A stretch of DNA of 64,000 nt from Clavaria fumosa (taxonomy: Eukaryota; Basidiomycota; Agaricomycetes; Agaricales; Clavariaceae). The stretch covers positions 2,170,001-2,234,000 of the forward strand of contig OX637796.1 of assembly GCA_951802425.1 (NCBI GenBank), written 5' to 3'. The notes below the pieces were generated by a model. That model was not told where the DNA came from and did not search any database. It saw only the letters and a program-made list of their open reading frames with translations. A program made the position numbers and the translations under genes. The stretch's first letter is position 1, and each line of letters starts with the position of its first letter. Shown piece by piece: positions 11,935 through 22,704 of the stretch.

Positions 11935-12935
11935 TTAAATGCGTGGAGGAGGGCAGGGACTTGATGATCTCAGAGTTGTTGATTGGGCACTTAAAGGTGG
12001 TGGAGATGTAACGTTTCCGCCCTCTAAATCTGGACTTGCCAACCCAGGTTCTGAGAATTCAACACCATCAGCGGTGCCTGTGCGGGCGCCAGCCGCAGGA
12101 ACCATGTCGATGGGCGCCCGCGGCCGGTTTTCGTATCCAGACTTGACACGATTGTTGGAGCAGCTTTCTCTATTGTCGAGCTCAAACTTCAATACGATAC
12201 TCAACGCAGTAGTAAATCAAACGACTTACCGAATCTCGGCTATAAGATCGTCTATGGCATACCACGCCATTGACCCGTAGGCGATACCTCTCCACCAACC
12301 CAAATTGTTTGCAGGAAGAATATACGCATGAGCGTGGAGATGGTCGGTCACGGGTATCTTGCTATCCTTGAACGGCGGGGTTATAAATCCTACTCGAAAT
12401 TGTGATTCGTCTTTGGGCATCGGGGCACTCGAAGAGCCCAGGGCGGGATTGGGGGAGGGCGAAAGTGTTGGGAGCAGACGGTAGGCGAGGTTGCGAATGT
12501 TCACAAGGAGCGGGAGATCTGCCGATGACTGAAGTGAAATGCGATGAGAATGACCATACGGCACCCGTTAGACAGAACGTAGAACACAGAACACACGCAC
12601 GAGGTTGTAGATGGACGGTACATGTAAACTGTTTATATCCAGTTCTGGTGAGGCCTGTCGCAACACTCATGGCAAGCAAGTTGAACATACTTGAACGCGA
12701 TGATGATGTGACCTTTGGGCGACACAGGGTGCGCCTTCTCGCGGTACACAGTGAAATGGTCGTCCCGCCAGAGCACCTCCGGTTGTTTAGACCAGGTGGG
12801 AAACGACGGATTTCTTGGAGAGTTTGAGGGGGCATGTAGTGCAGTGGAGACGATGCTACACATGGGGCAACCTGGCTTTGGCACGAAGCGCATGGCTGAT
12901 GCTGGTGGTGAAGAAGAAGATTTGGCCTCGGACAT
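11935..12935 (-). CDS. HIT-domain protein
   Basis: Multi-exon gene read from ATG 12935 to the stop at 11935. Exon 1 gives a CPMC pair and the HIT-fold strand FTVYREKAHPVSPKGHIIIAF. Short exons follow (LHVPSIYNL), then LPLLVNIRNLAYRLLP and the catalytic HIT motif HLHAHAYI (H-x-H-x-H). The tail (GWWRGIAYGSMAWYAIDDLIAEIRE, then a Pro/Ser-rich end) is typical of a fungal HIT-like branch near aprataxin/Hnt proteins. Such enzymes hydrolyse or transfer nucleotides via the central histidines; the substrate here is unknown. An alternative in-frame Met exists at 13124, but it would overlap the divergent TRAX gene, so 12935 is preferred. Exon joins in the middle are by eye. Confidence 0.75.
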
Positions 12936-13061
12936 GAGCCGAGTTCCTCTTGGCCGTGCGTGGGTGTTACCGACAGTGGCAAGCCGAAAGCGTCGGTCGC
13001 CGTCAGCCGCACACCAGGCCAAGCCGCCAGCATCGCGAGTGCCGTACAGTCTTAGTTCGCC
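12936..13061. promoter_or_regulatory. Shared bidirectional promoter region, HIT gene / TRAX
   Basis: Only 126 bp separate the divergent start codons at 12935 (minus) and 13062 (plus). Both 5' UTRs and core promoters must fit or overlap here. No TATA box was seen. Confidence 0.5.
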
Positions 13062-14120
13062 ATGGATGACGGCCAGGTTTTGGTGCTCTTCAGCGGCTTT
13101 AGACGACAGCTGGACGACCACCACGATAGGAAGGAAAGGGTCATCAAGGTTGCTTTCCCCACCCCTCAGCCCCCATCAAACTCCTCACCAGAGCGCGTGC
13201 ATATACGCAGACTAGCCGAGAGGCCACAAGTCTCTCAAAGAAGGTCATCTTTCTCCTACACCGAATCCTGAACCAGGACTCGGCGGACGCTACTCCGGAT
13301 ACCCTACGCGCTGCCCGCGAGAAACTCCAAGGAATACAAGCGCTCTTCGCATGTATCAAGGATGACCTGCAAGGCGAACATTTTTGGCGGTACCAGAAAC
13401 AAATTTCACCCGGTCTGCAAGAGTACATCGAGGCCCTGGGCTTTGCACACTACCTTGAGCACAACTCTCTGATCTCCTTACACGAGGCTCAGCGCTCGTT
13501 GTGCGACAAGGACGGCATTCCTGTGCGTCAGACCGCTTCGTGTCAGCGTCAGTGTTCTCGCTAAGATTCCGCAATGAATGTAATCAAAACATCGAACCAA
13601 ACAGTTTTTCCCCCTTCCCGTCTCCGATTTCGTTCTGGGTTTGTCGGATATCACCGGGGAGTTGATGCGTTTAGCAATCAGCGGCATAGCAAGGAGGGGC
13701 GGCCGCAGGAAAGCAATTGACGTGTGCTCCTTTGTCCGGCAATGCAAGTCCGGTAATTGTTCCTCATCTGTCTTGCATGTCAAGGCATTCATTCACACAC
13801 GTCCTCGTGGTGTTTAGATTTTGAGCAGCTAGCGCCGTACAACCGCGAGTTGTCCAAGAAACTGGTTGTCACCGCACAATCCTTGGAGAAAATTGAAGAT
13901 GGTACGCATATGTAACGAATGGAGCTTCTAAGGCTGATTTATTTTTATCCCAGCTGTGTACGCCACGGTTGTGCGAGGCTCCGAGTATGATCTGCCTCCG
14001 GATATGCTCGACGACATCGTCGCACAGTCCCTTTCGGCTCACTTTATCTCGGGATCAAGATCAAAAGCGTGGGTTGAAGAAGGCATAGGGGATTTTCGAG
14101 AGGCTACAATACATGCCTGA
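13062..14120 (+). CDS. TSNAX: Translin-associated protein X (TRAX)
   Basis: Exons include 13062-13148 (29 codons) and one from 13211, with later exons to TGA 14118-14120. Translin-family features appear in order: DRKERVIK, then TSREATSLSKKVIFLLHRI, then the catalytic ExxE in LQEYIEALGF, then the second acidic pair DITGELMRL (DxxxE). It ends with YNRELSKKLVVTAQSLEKIEDAVYATVVRGSEY. The ELMR block and the acidic residues separate TRAX from catalytically inert translin. TRAX is the nuclease subunit of C3PO, which acts in RNA silencing and, in Neurospora, in tRNA processing. Translin itself is not in the window. The key catalytic acids are all present, so an active enzyme is likely. Confidence 0.9.
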
Positions 14121-14221
14121 TGGATAAAGTAGGTACAGTTGCCGAAGATGTATACATTTCAATGTAAAAATGATGTGTCCGTGCACTTGTGTTCACTGTT
14201 TGGCATATGTTGCGGTTTTGT

Positions 14222-16158
14222 TCAAATTTCTGCAAGGAGAACCCTCACTCTCCGTCCCAAAGTCCCCATCTTGAACTCGCACACCTGTGCATTCGAGATG
14301 GCGCCTCCACGGATTACCGTCGCGTCCCTGACGGCGGGTGGGATACGCATTCCGTCGATCTCGAACACGATGTCGTCGCAAGACGCGCTTGCGCTTGCGC
14401 CAACAAGCAAAGCTACATTCGTGTACTCGCGCGTAATCTCGACCTCGATGCACACCGGCGCAATGATGGGCGCAGCTGAAGCTGGAGCCACAACCAAGGG
14501 CGGAACCACGGGAGCCGGAACTGGGTCTGGTATGAGAGGCGAACTCTTGCGGCCCCGTGCCGTAGCTCCATTCCCTTCCCTGCGCTTCTCCAGTTGCCGC
14601 GGGCCTGGCCCGGTGCGAGAGCGCGTCCACACCCACAAGAAGAGCAACCAAAGATGCTTGAGCAACCAAGCCGACAGCATCGTCAGGCGGAACACGGGCG
14701 CTCTCCGCGCTACGGGTCCGACGTCATTATTGCCGGGCTTCTGAGTCACGGCCGCCGCTCTGCTTGGCGTATGGCTCGCGCGAGAGCGTGCAGGCAGGAC
14801 TGGCGATGGAGGAGGGGTGAGGAGATCAGAACTGTGGAATGCGGCAGACGGCGCAATCGTGTGGGGCGTCAAGAGCGAGACGTAATATTGGCGGGCATGG
14901 TCCGGTGAAACCAATATGTGCAGCGGGGACAAGGTGACCTGCCCGCCGCTATACGGCAGAGAGAACGAAATAGTTTCTGAATCGCCGAGTGGCTCCGCAA
15001 AGAAACGACAATATGAGGAGCGCGGTGCAAAGAGCGCGAAAGGGCTGGTGGTTGGGAGAAGAGTTTTGCATTCTGCAAGTGGTAGGCTCATAGTAAACGA
15101 AGCCAGTGGGGCAACCAGGAGTGGGACGGCCAGCAGGGTCACCGGAATGACATATTTTGGGGATGCCAACACAATCAAGTCGGGGGTCGTTTTGCAATGC
15201 ACCGGCCTTAGTTCTAGACCCGATAGAGATTGGATACGTTTGCACAATGATGGTACATCCCTTGCGGAGGAATCACCAAAGACGTGCAAGCGCATGAAGC
15301 TGGATGTTGCCTCGGCTTTGATTTCGCGCCTAGCGAAAGAGACAGAGTCGCCCTGAGAGACACACACAATTGTCGTCGGCTCGGCCAAGACGCCATTAGG
15401 AATCGGCTCCGGCACAAGAAAGGCGAGGCAACGGTAGGCCAAGGCGTCGCCCATGCTTATGGCGCTTAATACACTTCAGGTCGTGTGAGACGTAAAACCA
15501 ATGAGGGTAAGGAAAGAAGGCAGACGGACCCGTTCTTGTCAAACGCATAGATATACCCACGCGCATCTACACGCAGCTCGGCCACGCTAGTCTCAATACC
15601 AGTCTGTTTTGGCCTGTACTCGCAGAGGCGAGAATCATCTTTGACTTGAGCGGCCCACCTTTCAGCCGGGAAAAGAAGCGTGTGATCTGTGAAGGGTGAC
15701 GCGCGATCCACGAGTAGCTTGCCGTTGCGGTCGTAATTTCCTAACCATTCTACTCGCCCGGATGGATATTCCAATCGGTAGGTATATTCAAAGTGCTGGG
15801 CCTCACCGGAGGCTGGGATGACGAAGTTGGCGTGAAGACGTCGAGTTCCCTGCAATGGGCTGGGATGGCCGCCAGCAACGGGGATGTCTGTCGAGTCCGC
15901 AGAATCTGCTTGGTGTTCAAACGTCGTGGCACCCCAGTCTCCAACAATTCTTCCAGCAGATGGTAGGTTGCTCCACACCTGTACCTTCACTCCAGCCTCA
16001 AGGTCGTCACCGGACAGGGCGCAGGTGAGATGCAACTGTACGACGCCCCGCTGTGATGGTCTATGGCGAGCAATATGGATCTCTTCGCCGAGCGGCGGAT
16101 TGAAGCTGATAGCCATGGTGTGTTGCGAGGCAAGTCTGGCCCAAGGGTCGAGTGCCAC
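14222..16158 (-). CDS. Conserved fungal protein, putative membrane segment, unknown function
   Basis: Two long exons join across a ~60-nt intron near 15460-15520 (donor GTCCGT, phase 2), giving ...FDKNG-MGDALAYRCL.... Start ATG 16158, stop at 14222. The N-terminal 200 residues look like a beta-rich domain with an aromatic-rich block, FEYTYRLEYPSGRVEWLGNY, that resembles carbohydrate-binding folds by eye only. The C-terminal half has one strongly hydrophobic stretch (LSAWLLKHLWLLFLWVW) followed by Arg/Lys, suggesting a single membrane anchor with a cytosolic tail. I do not recognise the family. It converges with TRAX, leaving about 100 bp between stops. Confidence 0.65.
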
Positions 16159-16489
16159 TTTTGGCCAGCCGCCATTGCAACATTACCAGCCTGGGCCGCC
16201 CCGCATCGGTTGGTGCATTATCTGACGACGAACTCCATGTACTGTAATTGCACTATTACTACGTGGGTGGCCTCAATGTCTTCCTCTCCCACTCGAGGAG
16301 CGCGCTCTTCGTCGTCTATTCCTCCTCGTTTGTGGTCTGTCCGAGGCGGGAGTGTCCATGTATAGTTGGAGCATATCGTCTAAATGTTCTACCACGTACG
16401 TACGATCGGGCAATGTTCTCGATGCTGGCCTTCGTTGTCGGGCAATCTTCTTCCATGACCTGGTTAACCGTTGACGTTAGCGCAAAAGT

Positions 16490-17262
16490 CTCAAACTGAG
16501 CAGGAATCTGACTCCTTTCTCTTCTGCCATTCTTCCAACTTATGCCCGCCATCTTGCCATTCAGCATTTCCACTGGCAGCTAGTGCTCGCACGTGTCTGT
16601 CAACCGTATTATCCACTGCAATGTTGGGGATCATCGGTGTCGTGCGGTCGAGCTGAGCCCGACAACATGCACAGGTGGGAGCCAGTGTCTGAAAAAGAAA
16701 AAAGAAAAAGCTATAGGTATCTGTGTCTAGACTAGCGCAATTGCGTACGTTTCTGGAGACCCAATTCCAGCCACACTCCCCGCAGAACGTGTGGCCGCAT
16801 GGATTACCTAGATGTGCAGCGGCACTTGCAGAAACGCATCAGAACTAACCAATCAATCAATAACTGACGTACAAGAGATCGCAGCAACTGCAAAAATGCA
16901 TGTCAGGAAGGCTGCGGGAACACGTTGAGGACCAGAACATACATAGGACAAGTCATTTCGTCCTCAAGACCGTCCAACACGAGTCGTATATCGTCACCGT
17001 TCACCTTTGCCTCTAAGTCCGTGTTCCGCTTTCCCCTCTTGCGCATACCTAGACTTGAAGATGAAGAGGTGTGTCTTTTCTCGGATGTCGAACCAACATC
17101 GGGAATGCGAGACTGTCCTGCAACCGAGGAGGGTCAGAGGTGATAGGGAGAATTCGGCTTCGAACTACTTGGTGACGGCCTCAGCTTGGGTGAAGAGGGT
17201 GCAGTGCTAGCTGTAGGTTGCGCGGAGCTCGGCCCTACAACACCGATGACAACTTGGGGCAT
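16490..17262 (-). CDS. RING-finger protein, probable E3 ubiquitin ligase
   Basis: Short exons on the minus strand join into a C3HC4 RING: TCPICCDLF...GNPCGHTFCGECGWNW...APTCACCRAQL. Cysteine and histidine spacing is correct once the intron acceptor is placed before TGCCGCTGCACAT. The N-terminal part (MPQVVIGVVGPSS..., then a Ser/Arg/Lys-rich linker with MRKRGKR) is low complexity. The C-terminus after the RING (IPNIAVDNTVDRHVRAL...) ends KESDSCSV at the stop 16490-16492. The placement of RING residues suggests E2 binding and ubiquitin ligase activity; the target is unknown. The start at 17262 is provisional, and the acidic ORF just upstream may be an earlier exon of the same gene. Confidence 0.7.
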
Positions 17263-17490
17263 CGCACAATCGCGGAAACACACCTGTAAAATATTGAGAT
17301 CGCAACGCCACGGCAGCTGGAAACTATGAGCAGAGTTAAATGCACAGAAAATCATAACACACAGGTGTGATCTATTAGAGTTGTCTCAGTTTCGAAGATG
17401 AAATGCATTGGACCAACTCTCACCCACCTGAAGAAGCATTTGAAGGCCCAGCTGTTATGTGCCACGATATCAAAAGGAGTATACAACCCG

Positions 17491-17751
17491 TTACCCATCG
17501 CACGCACCATCTGAGTCGTTGTACGCGAGGTCGGCAAATGCCTGCTTCTCCAGAGCATCGATTTCCGCGAGGAACGCGTCGTCAATCTCGAAATCGAGTG
17601 AATTTAAAGAATAATGACTAGGCGATTTGGGCTGCGCGGAAGCTGTTTTCACGGACTCCAAGCCCGGGATAGTATCCCAGTCGATGTCAGCCCAGTCGAT
17701 ATCAGACGAGGGGTGTGTCTCGAATACGTCGAGGTCTGCTGTGTTGGACAT
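17491..17751 (-). CDS. Small acidic ORF, possible 5' exon of the RING gene
   Basis: From ATG 17751 it encodes MSNTADLDVFETHPSS..., rich in Asp/Glu, with DWADIDWDTIPG and an amphipathic helix IDDAFLAEIDALEKQAF, closing at 17491. Several GT donors lie at its end (GGTGCGT, GGGTAAC), so it could splice towards the downstream RING exons on the same strand. No single join gave an unambiguous frame. It may instead be a separate small protein. Family not recognised. Confidence 0.4.
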   Translation of the reverse strand: MSNTADLDVFETHPSSDIDWADIDWDTIPGLESVKTASAQPKSPSHYSLNSLDFEIDDAFLAEIDALEKQAFADLAYNDSDGACDG

Positions 17752-18101
17752 TGCATACCAACAGCCTCTGACTGCAACAGGCAATCACTTGACCATGGTT
17801 GCCTTTCCCACGCCTTCTTTAGGCGAGAATTTTATTACAGTCAGGACTACTGGTTTTGCCGGTTCTGTGCTGTGTGTGATAAAAGCGTGGGAGGCAATGC
17901 AAAATTTGATCCATCGCACACCACCGCATCCCTCAAAAAAATATTGGCTTAGCGTGAAGATTAGTTATCAAGCGTGGGTGCTTAGCGAAGCGCAGAATGA
18001 AGTAATAGAGAGCGTATCACGATACTGTACACAGTAATGAAAATAGTGAAATGGTCCCATAAAAGTCCCCTTCCAGATGATGGTGTTTTTTCTCTATTGT
18101 G
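17752..18101. other. Gene-free gap
   Basis: About 350 bp between the acidic ORF's start and the next minus-strand gene's stop. No convincing coding signal; it should contain the promoter of the RING/acidic ORF unit and the 3' end of the following gene. Confidence 0.4.
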
Positions 18102-18791
18102 TTAGGCTCTCGGCTCTGGCTGAGAAGGCGATAGCAAAGATCGAATCGCCATGGACGCCCGAGAGGGGGGCGAACTACCGGCCGAGTCGCTCCACGAGGA
18201 AGAGGCCACAGATGGCGACGATGGACCAGTGCGCAATGTGTGCTCCGACTCGGTGAGATGACTCGACATCGAGCAGCGGTGCCGCTTACGCGGGGCCTCG
18301 ACTTGGGTTTGCAGAGGTGGGAGTGGCGCGCGCTCCTCCGCACGAGGCCGCAAAGCAGAGGCAACACTGCTTGTAGGGTTGCCCGTTTCATATACTGGCG
18401 GAGGTGCTTGCACACCGTCGTCATGTGGCCCAATGTGAATGGTTTTCTGATGTATCTCGAGCATGACGCGATAAAGGGATGCTACTGAGCTCAGACGCTG
18501 AAGAATGTGATGTTGAATGCGAGATCGGTTCAGACGGTCCTCCTACAAACCTGGTCTTCGGCAGTCTTCGCGTTTAGGATGGCGATGAGCATCTCTCTGT
18601 CACCGTCACCTAAAGTCTTGTAAGCTGCCAGGATTTCACGTACACTGGGCGAAGACGGCTGAATGGATATCGTTCAATACCAAAGTGGAAATGAAGTAGG
18701 AAAGTACAGTGGTGCTTACTTGTCCGACGACATCACGAGAAAAGGCTAAAATTGTGCCAAGGTCAAACCCAGGAGGAAAGGGAGAGCTCAT
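18102..18791 (-). CDS. Uncharacterised Ser/Pro-rich protein
   Basis: Three exons from ATG 18791: MSSPFPPGFDLGTILAF... (donor GTAAGC after GGACAA), then SVREILAAYKTLGDGDREMLIAIL..., then SVASLYRVMLEIHQK and a long disordered Ser/Pro/Arg tail to the stop at 18102. Both introns join in frame. The ordered part is helical with no catalytic motif. The tail has several Ser-Pro pairs, which would suit phosphorylation. It resembles short basidiomycete-only proteins; no function can be assigned. Confidence 0.6.
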
Positions 18792-18928
18792 AACCTTGTC
18801 CTTGTCTGACTGGAGAACGGCGGTGAAGAGGAGGATAGGCGATCACGACCATGAACGGAGTTTGCTTTTTAATCTCATTGACTGCCAAGACCAAAAATGG
18901 GTCTATTTTTGAAATCTCTTGGCATTCC

Positions 18929-18960
18929 AAAAATAGGTCGGGATTCCACGACCTATTTTT
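18929..18960. repeat. Perfect 12-bp inverted repeat with 8-bp loop
   Basis: AAAAATAGGTCG (18929-18940), loop GGATTCCA, CGACCTATTTTT (18949-18960). A related but imperfect arm, GGGTCTATTTTT, lies about 20 bp upstream. It sits in the divergent gap before the start codon of the 18102-18791 gene, and could be a palindromic binding site or the tip of a small inverted-repeat element. Confidence 0.7.
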
Positions 18961-19039
18961 AGAACTGGGGAAGATCGAACCGTCACATGACATCTCTTGC
19001 CCCGTTTGGCGTATTGCGTCTGATGATATATCCTCTGCT

Positions 19040-20601
19040 CTAACCCTCAACACTGCTTCCCATTGCTAACTCTGGCCAAAGACTCAATGTAATCCTGTCG
19101 AGCAAGAGCACCGCAAGATGCACATTACACTCTCTGCACTCCAGAGGCTCCAATGCAGCCTCAACCGTTGCTCGTCGATGCCCTTTCCCCTCCCCTTCTG
19201 TGCCGAGGATTGCGGCCGCAACGAAGGATCCTAGCACGCCCGTCGGCCTCCACGTTACCAACGATTCACGTAAAACGGCTTGCTCTTCAGGCAACGGGTC
19301 AGGTGGGGGAGGGAGCGGATATCCATGTGGGAAAAGCGTGTGTTTCGCGCTAGCGACAAGCAGCGTGAGAAACGATGGTGAAATGATCTGTGCGAGGAGA
19401 TAAGGAAGGAGCCTGAATGTGGGGACGTCATTGGTATTAAAACAGGAAAATAAAACGGAGAGGCGCACCGATTGAGAAAGACTGTAAACGCGGAGCAGCC
19501 CATAGCGACGGCGGTCATTAGGAGGGAGGAAGCGTGTCGCGAAGAGACGGTGAATATCTCAGATAACATGCCCAACGCTGGCCTAGCAAGATTCTGGCTC
19601 TGCATTGCGGGCGACTTCGGTGCGCAGGCCGATAGTGATGCTAGGTCAATATCTGCCGTTGAAGTGGACGGCGTGGGAGATTGTAGGGGAGGGGAGAGTT
19701 CGGTCTTGACGAGTTTGATCGTGCTCAACGCTTGCTTGTAAGCGTGGACTATAGCAAGACCAGCGCCCGAGACAGATTGTATTGCCGAAAGGACAAGGAT
19801 GAGCAGAACGTGAAACGAGAAATTGGAGCTCGCTGCTGGTGCAGATGTTGGTGACGGCTGTGCGAACGTCCCAACCGCGTTTTTGGCAAAGAGCGGAGAG
19901 TCGCGCACCTTAAAGGTTTGGGTGCTATCAGGGGCGCCCATGTGATCCAGGATAGTCTTGAAAATGAACCATGGTTGCGTGATTTGGGGTATCATGTCAT
20001 GTAAAAGGATCTTGAGCATTATTTCACGGATAATGAGGCGTTCCGCCTCTGGCTCGTAATCTTCTGGGGGTAAACAGGTTTTGAGTACATGGTTGAGGAT
20101 TTGACGAATGTATTCTTCATTCACGACTCCATCCGCAGAAACGGCGATGTGAGGCTGCGACTGATGGAACAGCTGCGGAAGAGATATGGCGGCTCCACTC
20201 GCATACGAAGTAGACAGTTTGGAGGCCGCGTTGCGGTAATCTCTGTAATGCTGTGTGATGAGTGTGGGGATATCACAGAAGACTAGCGCGACAGGATCTG
20301 CCGCCAAAATACGCGTCTCGAGGTTGCGGATGACGATAGTCAGAAGGCGAGTGATGTCAGGAAGGAACTGCTTGTCGTAGCGGGTGATTTTGGTCCACCA
20401 CGGGTTAACGTACGCGCGTAGGGCGAGCGCGATAAAGTCGTAGAGCTCGCAGTTCAGGTCAGGGTGAGCAGAGAGCGAAGTAAGTAAGGGTGGCAGCGGC
20501 TGGTCCAGTGGGAGAGAGGGGAAGAGTAGGCGCCTCGCGAGGGTGCCAGGGTGCTGCTGTATTGACGATATGGATCGTTGGCCTGCAGATACGGTTGGCA
20601 T
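19040..20601 (-). CDS. PXA-domain membrane protein
   Basis: Two exons (19469-20601 and 19040-19412) join in phase 2 at FLNR|LLPYL, giving about 501 residues. The N-terminal half has the PXA signature: NCELYDFIALALRAYVNPWWTKI, then FLPDITRLLTIVIRNLETRI and IPTLITQHYRDYRNA. It continues with a helical region (YEPEAERLIIREIMLKILL). Two hydrophobic segments follow (FHVLLILVLSAIQSV and SLLMTAVAMGCSAFTVFL). PXA domains occur in sorting nexins and tether proteins such as Mdm1, but no PX domain is present. A role at endosome or ER contacts is inferred from the family. It is divergent from the aminotransferase gene, with about 250 bp between start codons. Confidence 0.75.
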
Positions 20602-20852
20602 GGCTAGAGGTTGGCATCAGGGCGTACACTGCAGCCAGTCTTCCAAGTGCATGTGTGCGCGACACTGTGGCGCTAGTGCAAACGGCACTCCCCGTTTGCA
20701 GGCACGGACGGATCACGCACAGCACAGCAGGAGGTTAGAGCTATTTCCCCCACTGTTTCAGCCTTTTCTTTTCTTCACACTTGCAATATTCCGTTCCAAT
20801 CAGGCCCGCCGTTTCCTGTATTCACTATACAAATTAACTCCGGAATCTTGGA

Positions 20853-22558
20853 ATGCTGCTCTCCACGTTGAGATCTATCCAGTGTGCATCGACCCGCCAC
20901 GCGACACGTCTCCTCGCAGTCCGCCATCAACATTCTGCTTCTCTTCAGGTGTGTTTCTGTGCTCTCTACAGCAGAGTATGGACTACATTACACGTCAAGG
21001 CAGGGCGTCTCGAAATAGTGAAGAATGAGTCACCAACCCCACCACCACCTGCCTCAACACTCGTATTTGGGCATACCTTCGTGAGTTCCAACCCTCATCC
21101 CAAGTCCGTGACGGATAGAAAACCGTTTTTACAGACGGATCATATGTTGACGATTCGGTGGACCGCTGATGCCGGTTGGGAAGCACCGCGTATCGAACCA
21201 TGCACGTCGTCCAATCCATTTGTGACTTTATCTAACCCTTTTTTTTTCACTGAAAGATGGCCCGCTGTCCATGCAGCCCAGCTGTACCGTGTTGCACTAC
21301 GCTCAGACGTCATTTGAAGGGATGAAGGCCTATCGACTAGAGGACGACAGAGTAATGTTGTTCCGGCCGGACATGAATATGAAACGGATGAATGCCAGCG
21401 CGCAACGTCTCGCGCTTCCTGTAAGATTTCACTCATAGTTCAAGTATTGACTTGGTCCGATTCGTCCTTGCTCAGACCTTTGACGGCGACGCGTTGATCA
21501 CTCTGATCAAGAAGCTCGTCACCATAGACAAGCATTGGATACCCCAACAGCCAGGATACAGTTTATACATCAGGCCCGCGCTAAGTGAGGCTTGGTTCAT
21601 CAAATTTGTCACTCGCTAATGCTTCATAGTCGGCACACAACCCTATGTCGGCGTCAGTCCTCCAAGTCAGGCACTGCTTTTTGTCATCTGCAGCCCTGCG
21701 GGACCCTACTTCCCAAATGGATTCAAGCCTGTATCACTATACGGCACAACTCAGAAGGAGTATATCCGTGCGGCCCCTGGAGGTCTGTTTAGTTAACTAT
21801 CGTGGCTAGCCCGCCTCTTGATGTAGCACGGACACGTCCCAGGGACTGGCGCTTTCAAAATCGGCGCCAACTACGCCCCAGCAGTTGTGGCCCAAAAAGA
21901 GGCCGCCAGGAAGGGTTATGTGCAAAACCTATGGTTGCATGGCCCCGAACACTATCTTACGGAAGTACGTAATCTGAATACGTCTCTGGTTCCGAAACTG
22001 ATCTCAACAAGGTTGGGACCATGAACATGTTCGTAGTCTTTAAGACAACGAATGGATGTACGTACACGAGGCTTCTTGTTTCTCTTTCCGTTCTATCTTC
22101 TGACATCTGTTTCTATTAGCACTAGAATTGGTCACACCTCCCCTCGACGGCATGATACTCCCGGGTATCACACGAGATTCCGTCCTCGCGCTTGCGCGGG
22201 ATCACAGCTCCGGCAAGAGAAAGCTTCCAGGCCTTCCGGATCGACTCGTTGTCTCGGAGCGTCTAGTAACCATGAAAGAAGTTCGGTCTGCGGCAGAGCA
22301 AAGCCGTCTCGTGGAGCTCTTTGGAACTGGTAAGCAGAACCTTTTCTTGCTCGCGTGCGCGTCGCTTAAATGTCCGGTTGAACAGGGACGGCAGCTGTGA
22401 TCTGCCCTGTGGACAGAATAGGGTATCTTGGTGAGGAGCTACATATACCCACTGGCGCGGATGGCATGGGACCGGTGTCGAAACCGTTGTGGGATCAACT
22501 AGTTGGCATCCAGACTGGTGCCATTCCGAGCGATTGGTGCGTGCCCGTGACGGGCTGA
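20853..22558 (+). CDS. BAT1: Branched-chain amino acid aminotransferase, mitochondrial type
   Basis: PLP-dependent class IV transaminase that interconverts Leu/Ile/Val and their 2-oxo acids with glutamate/2-oxoglutarate. The N-terminus MLLSTLRSIQCASTRHATRL is Arg/Ser-rich without acidic residues, as in mitochondrial presequences. After splicing the family blocks run in order: LVFGHTF-TDHMLTIRW, HYAQTSFEGMKAYR, LFRPDMNMKRMNASAQRLALP, SLYIRPALIGTQPYVGV, then GTGAFKIGANYAP with the PLP-binding Lys. NLWLHGPEHYLTEVGTMN, LVTPPLDGMILPGITRDS and GTAAVICPVDRI follow. It ends near SDWCVPVTG, TGA 22556-22558. At least seven short introns were seen. Very secure. Confidence 0.93.
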
Positions 22559-22636
22559 CGCCTGGAGATGTTATAGACAGCTTCCGTAAACTAGGAATCA
22601 ATTTTTTTGCTAAACGTGTCACATGATTTGCTCCAG

Positions 22637-22704
22637 CCAATAGCAGCGTGTCGGAGCGCAAAAGTCGCTCTGCCCCGACCACAAAAAGCCCCACTATAAA
22701 AAGG
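22637..22704 (+). promoter_or_regulatory. CCAAT box and canonical TATA box without an obvious gene
   Basis: AGCCAATAGC near 22635-22644 is followed about 50 bp later by CACTATAAAAAGGG near 22691-22704. This is one of the best core promoters in the window, pointing to transcription rightwards from about 22730, yet the downstream 1.3 kb has no recognisable protein. Confidence 0.5.

Noticed and set aside
12362..13033. 223-codon minus ORF overlapping the HIT gene
   Set aside because: Out of frame with the HIT domain, which is supported by the HxHxH motif and in-frame introns.
15884..16365. Plus-strand ORFs opposite the 14222-16158 gene
   Set aside because: Overlap a spliceable minus-strand gene with coherent sequence; no motif of their own.
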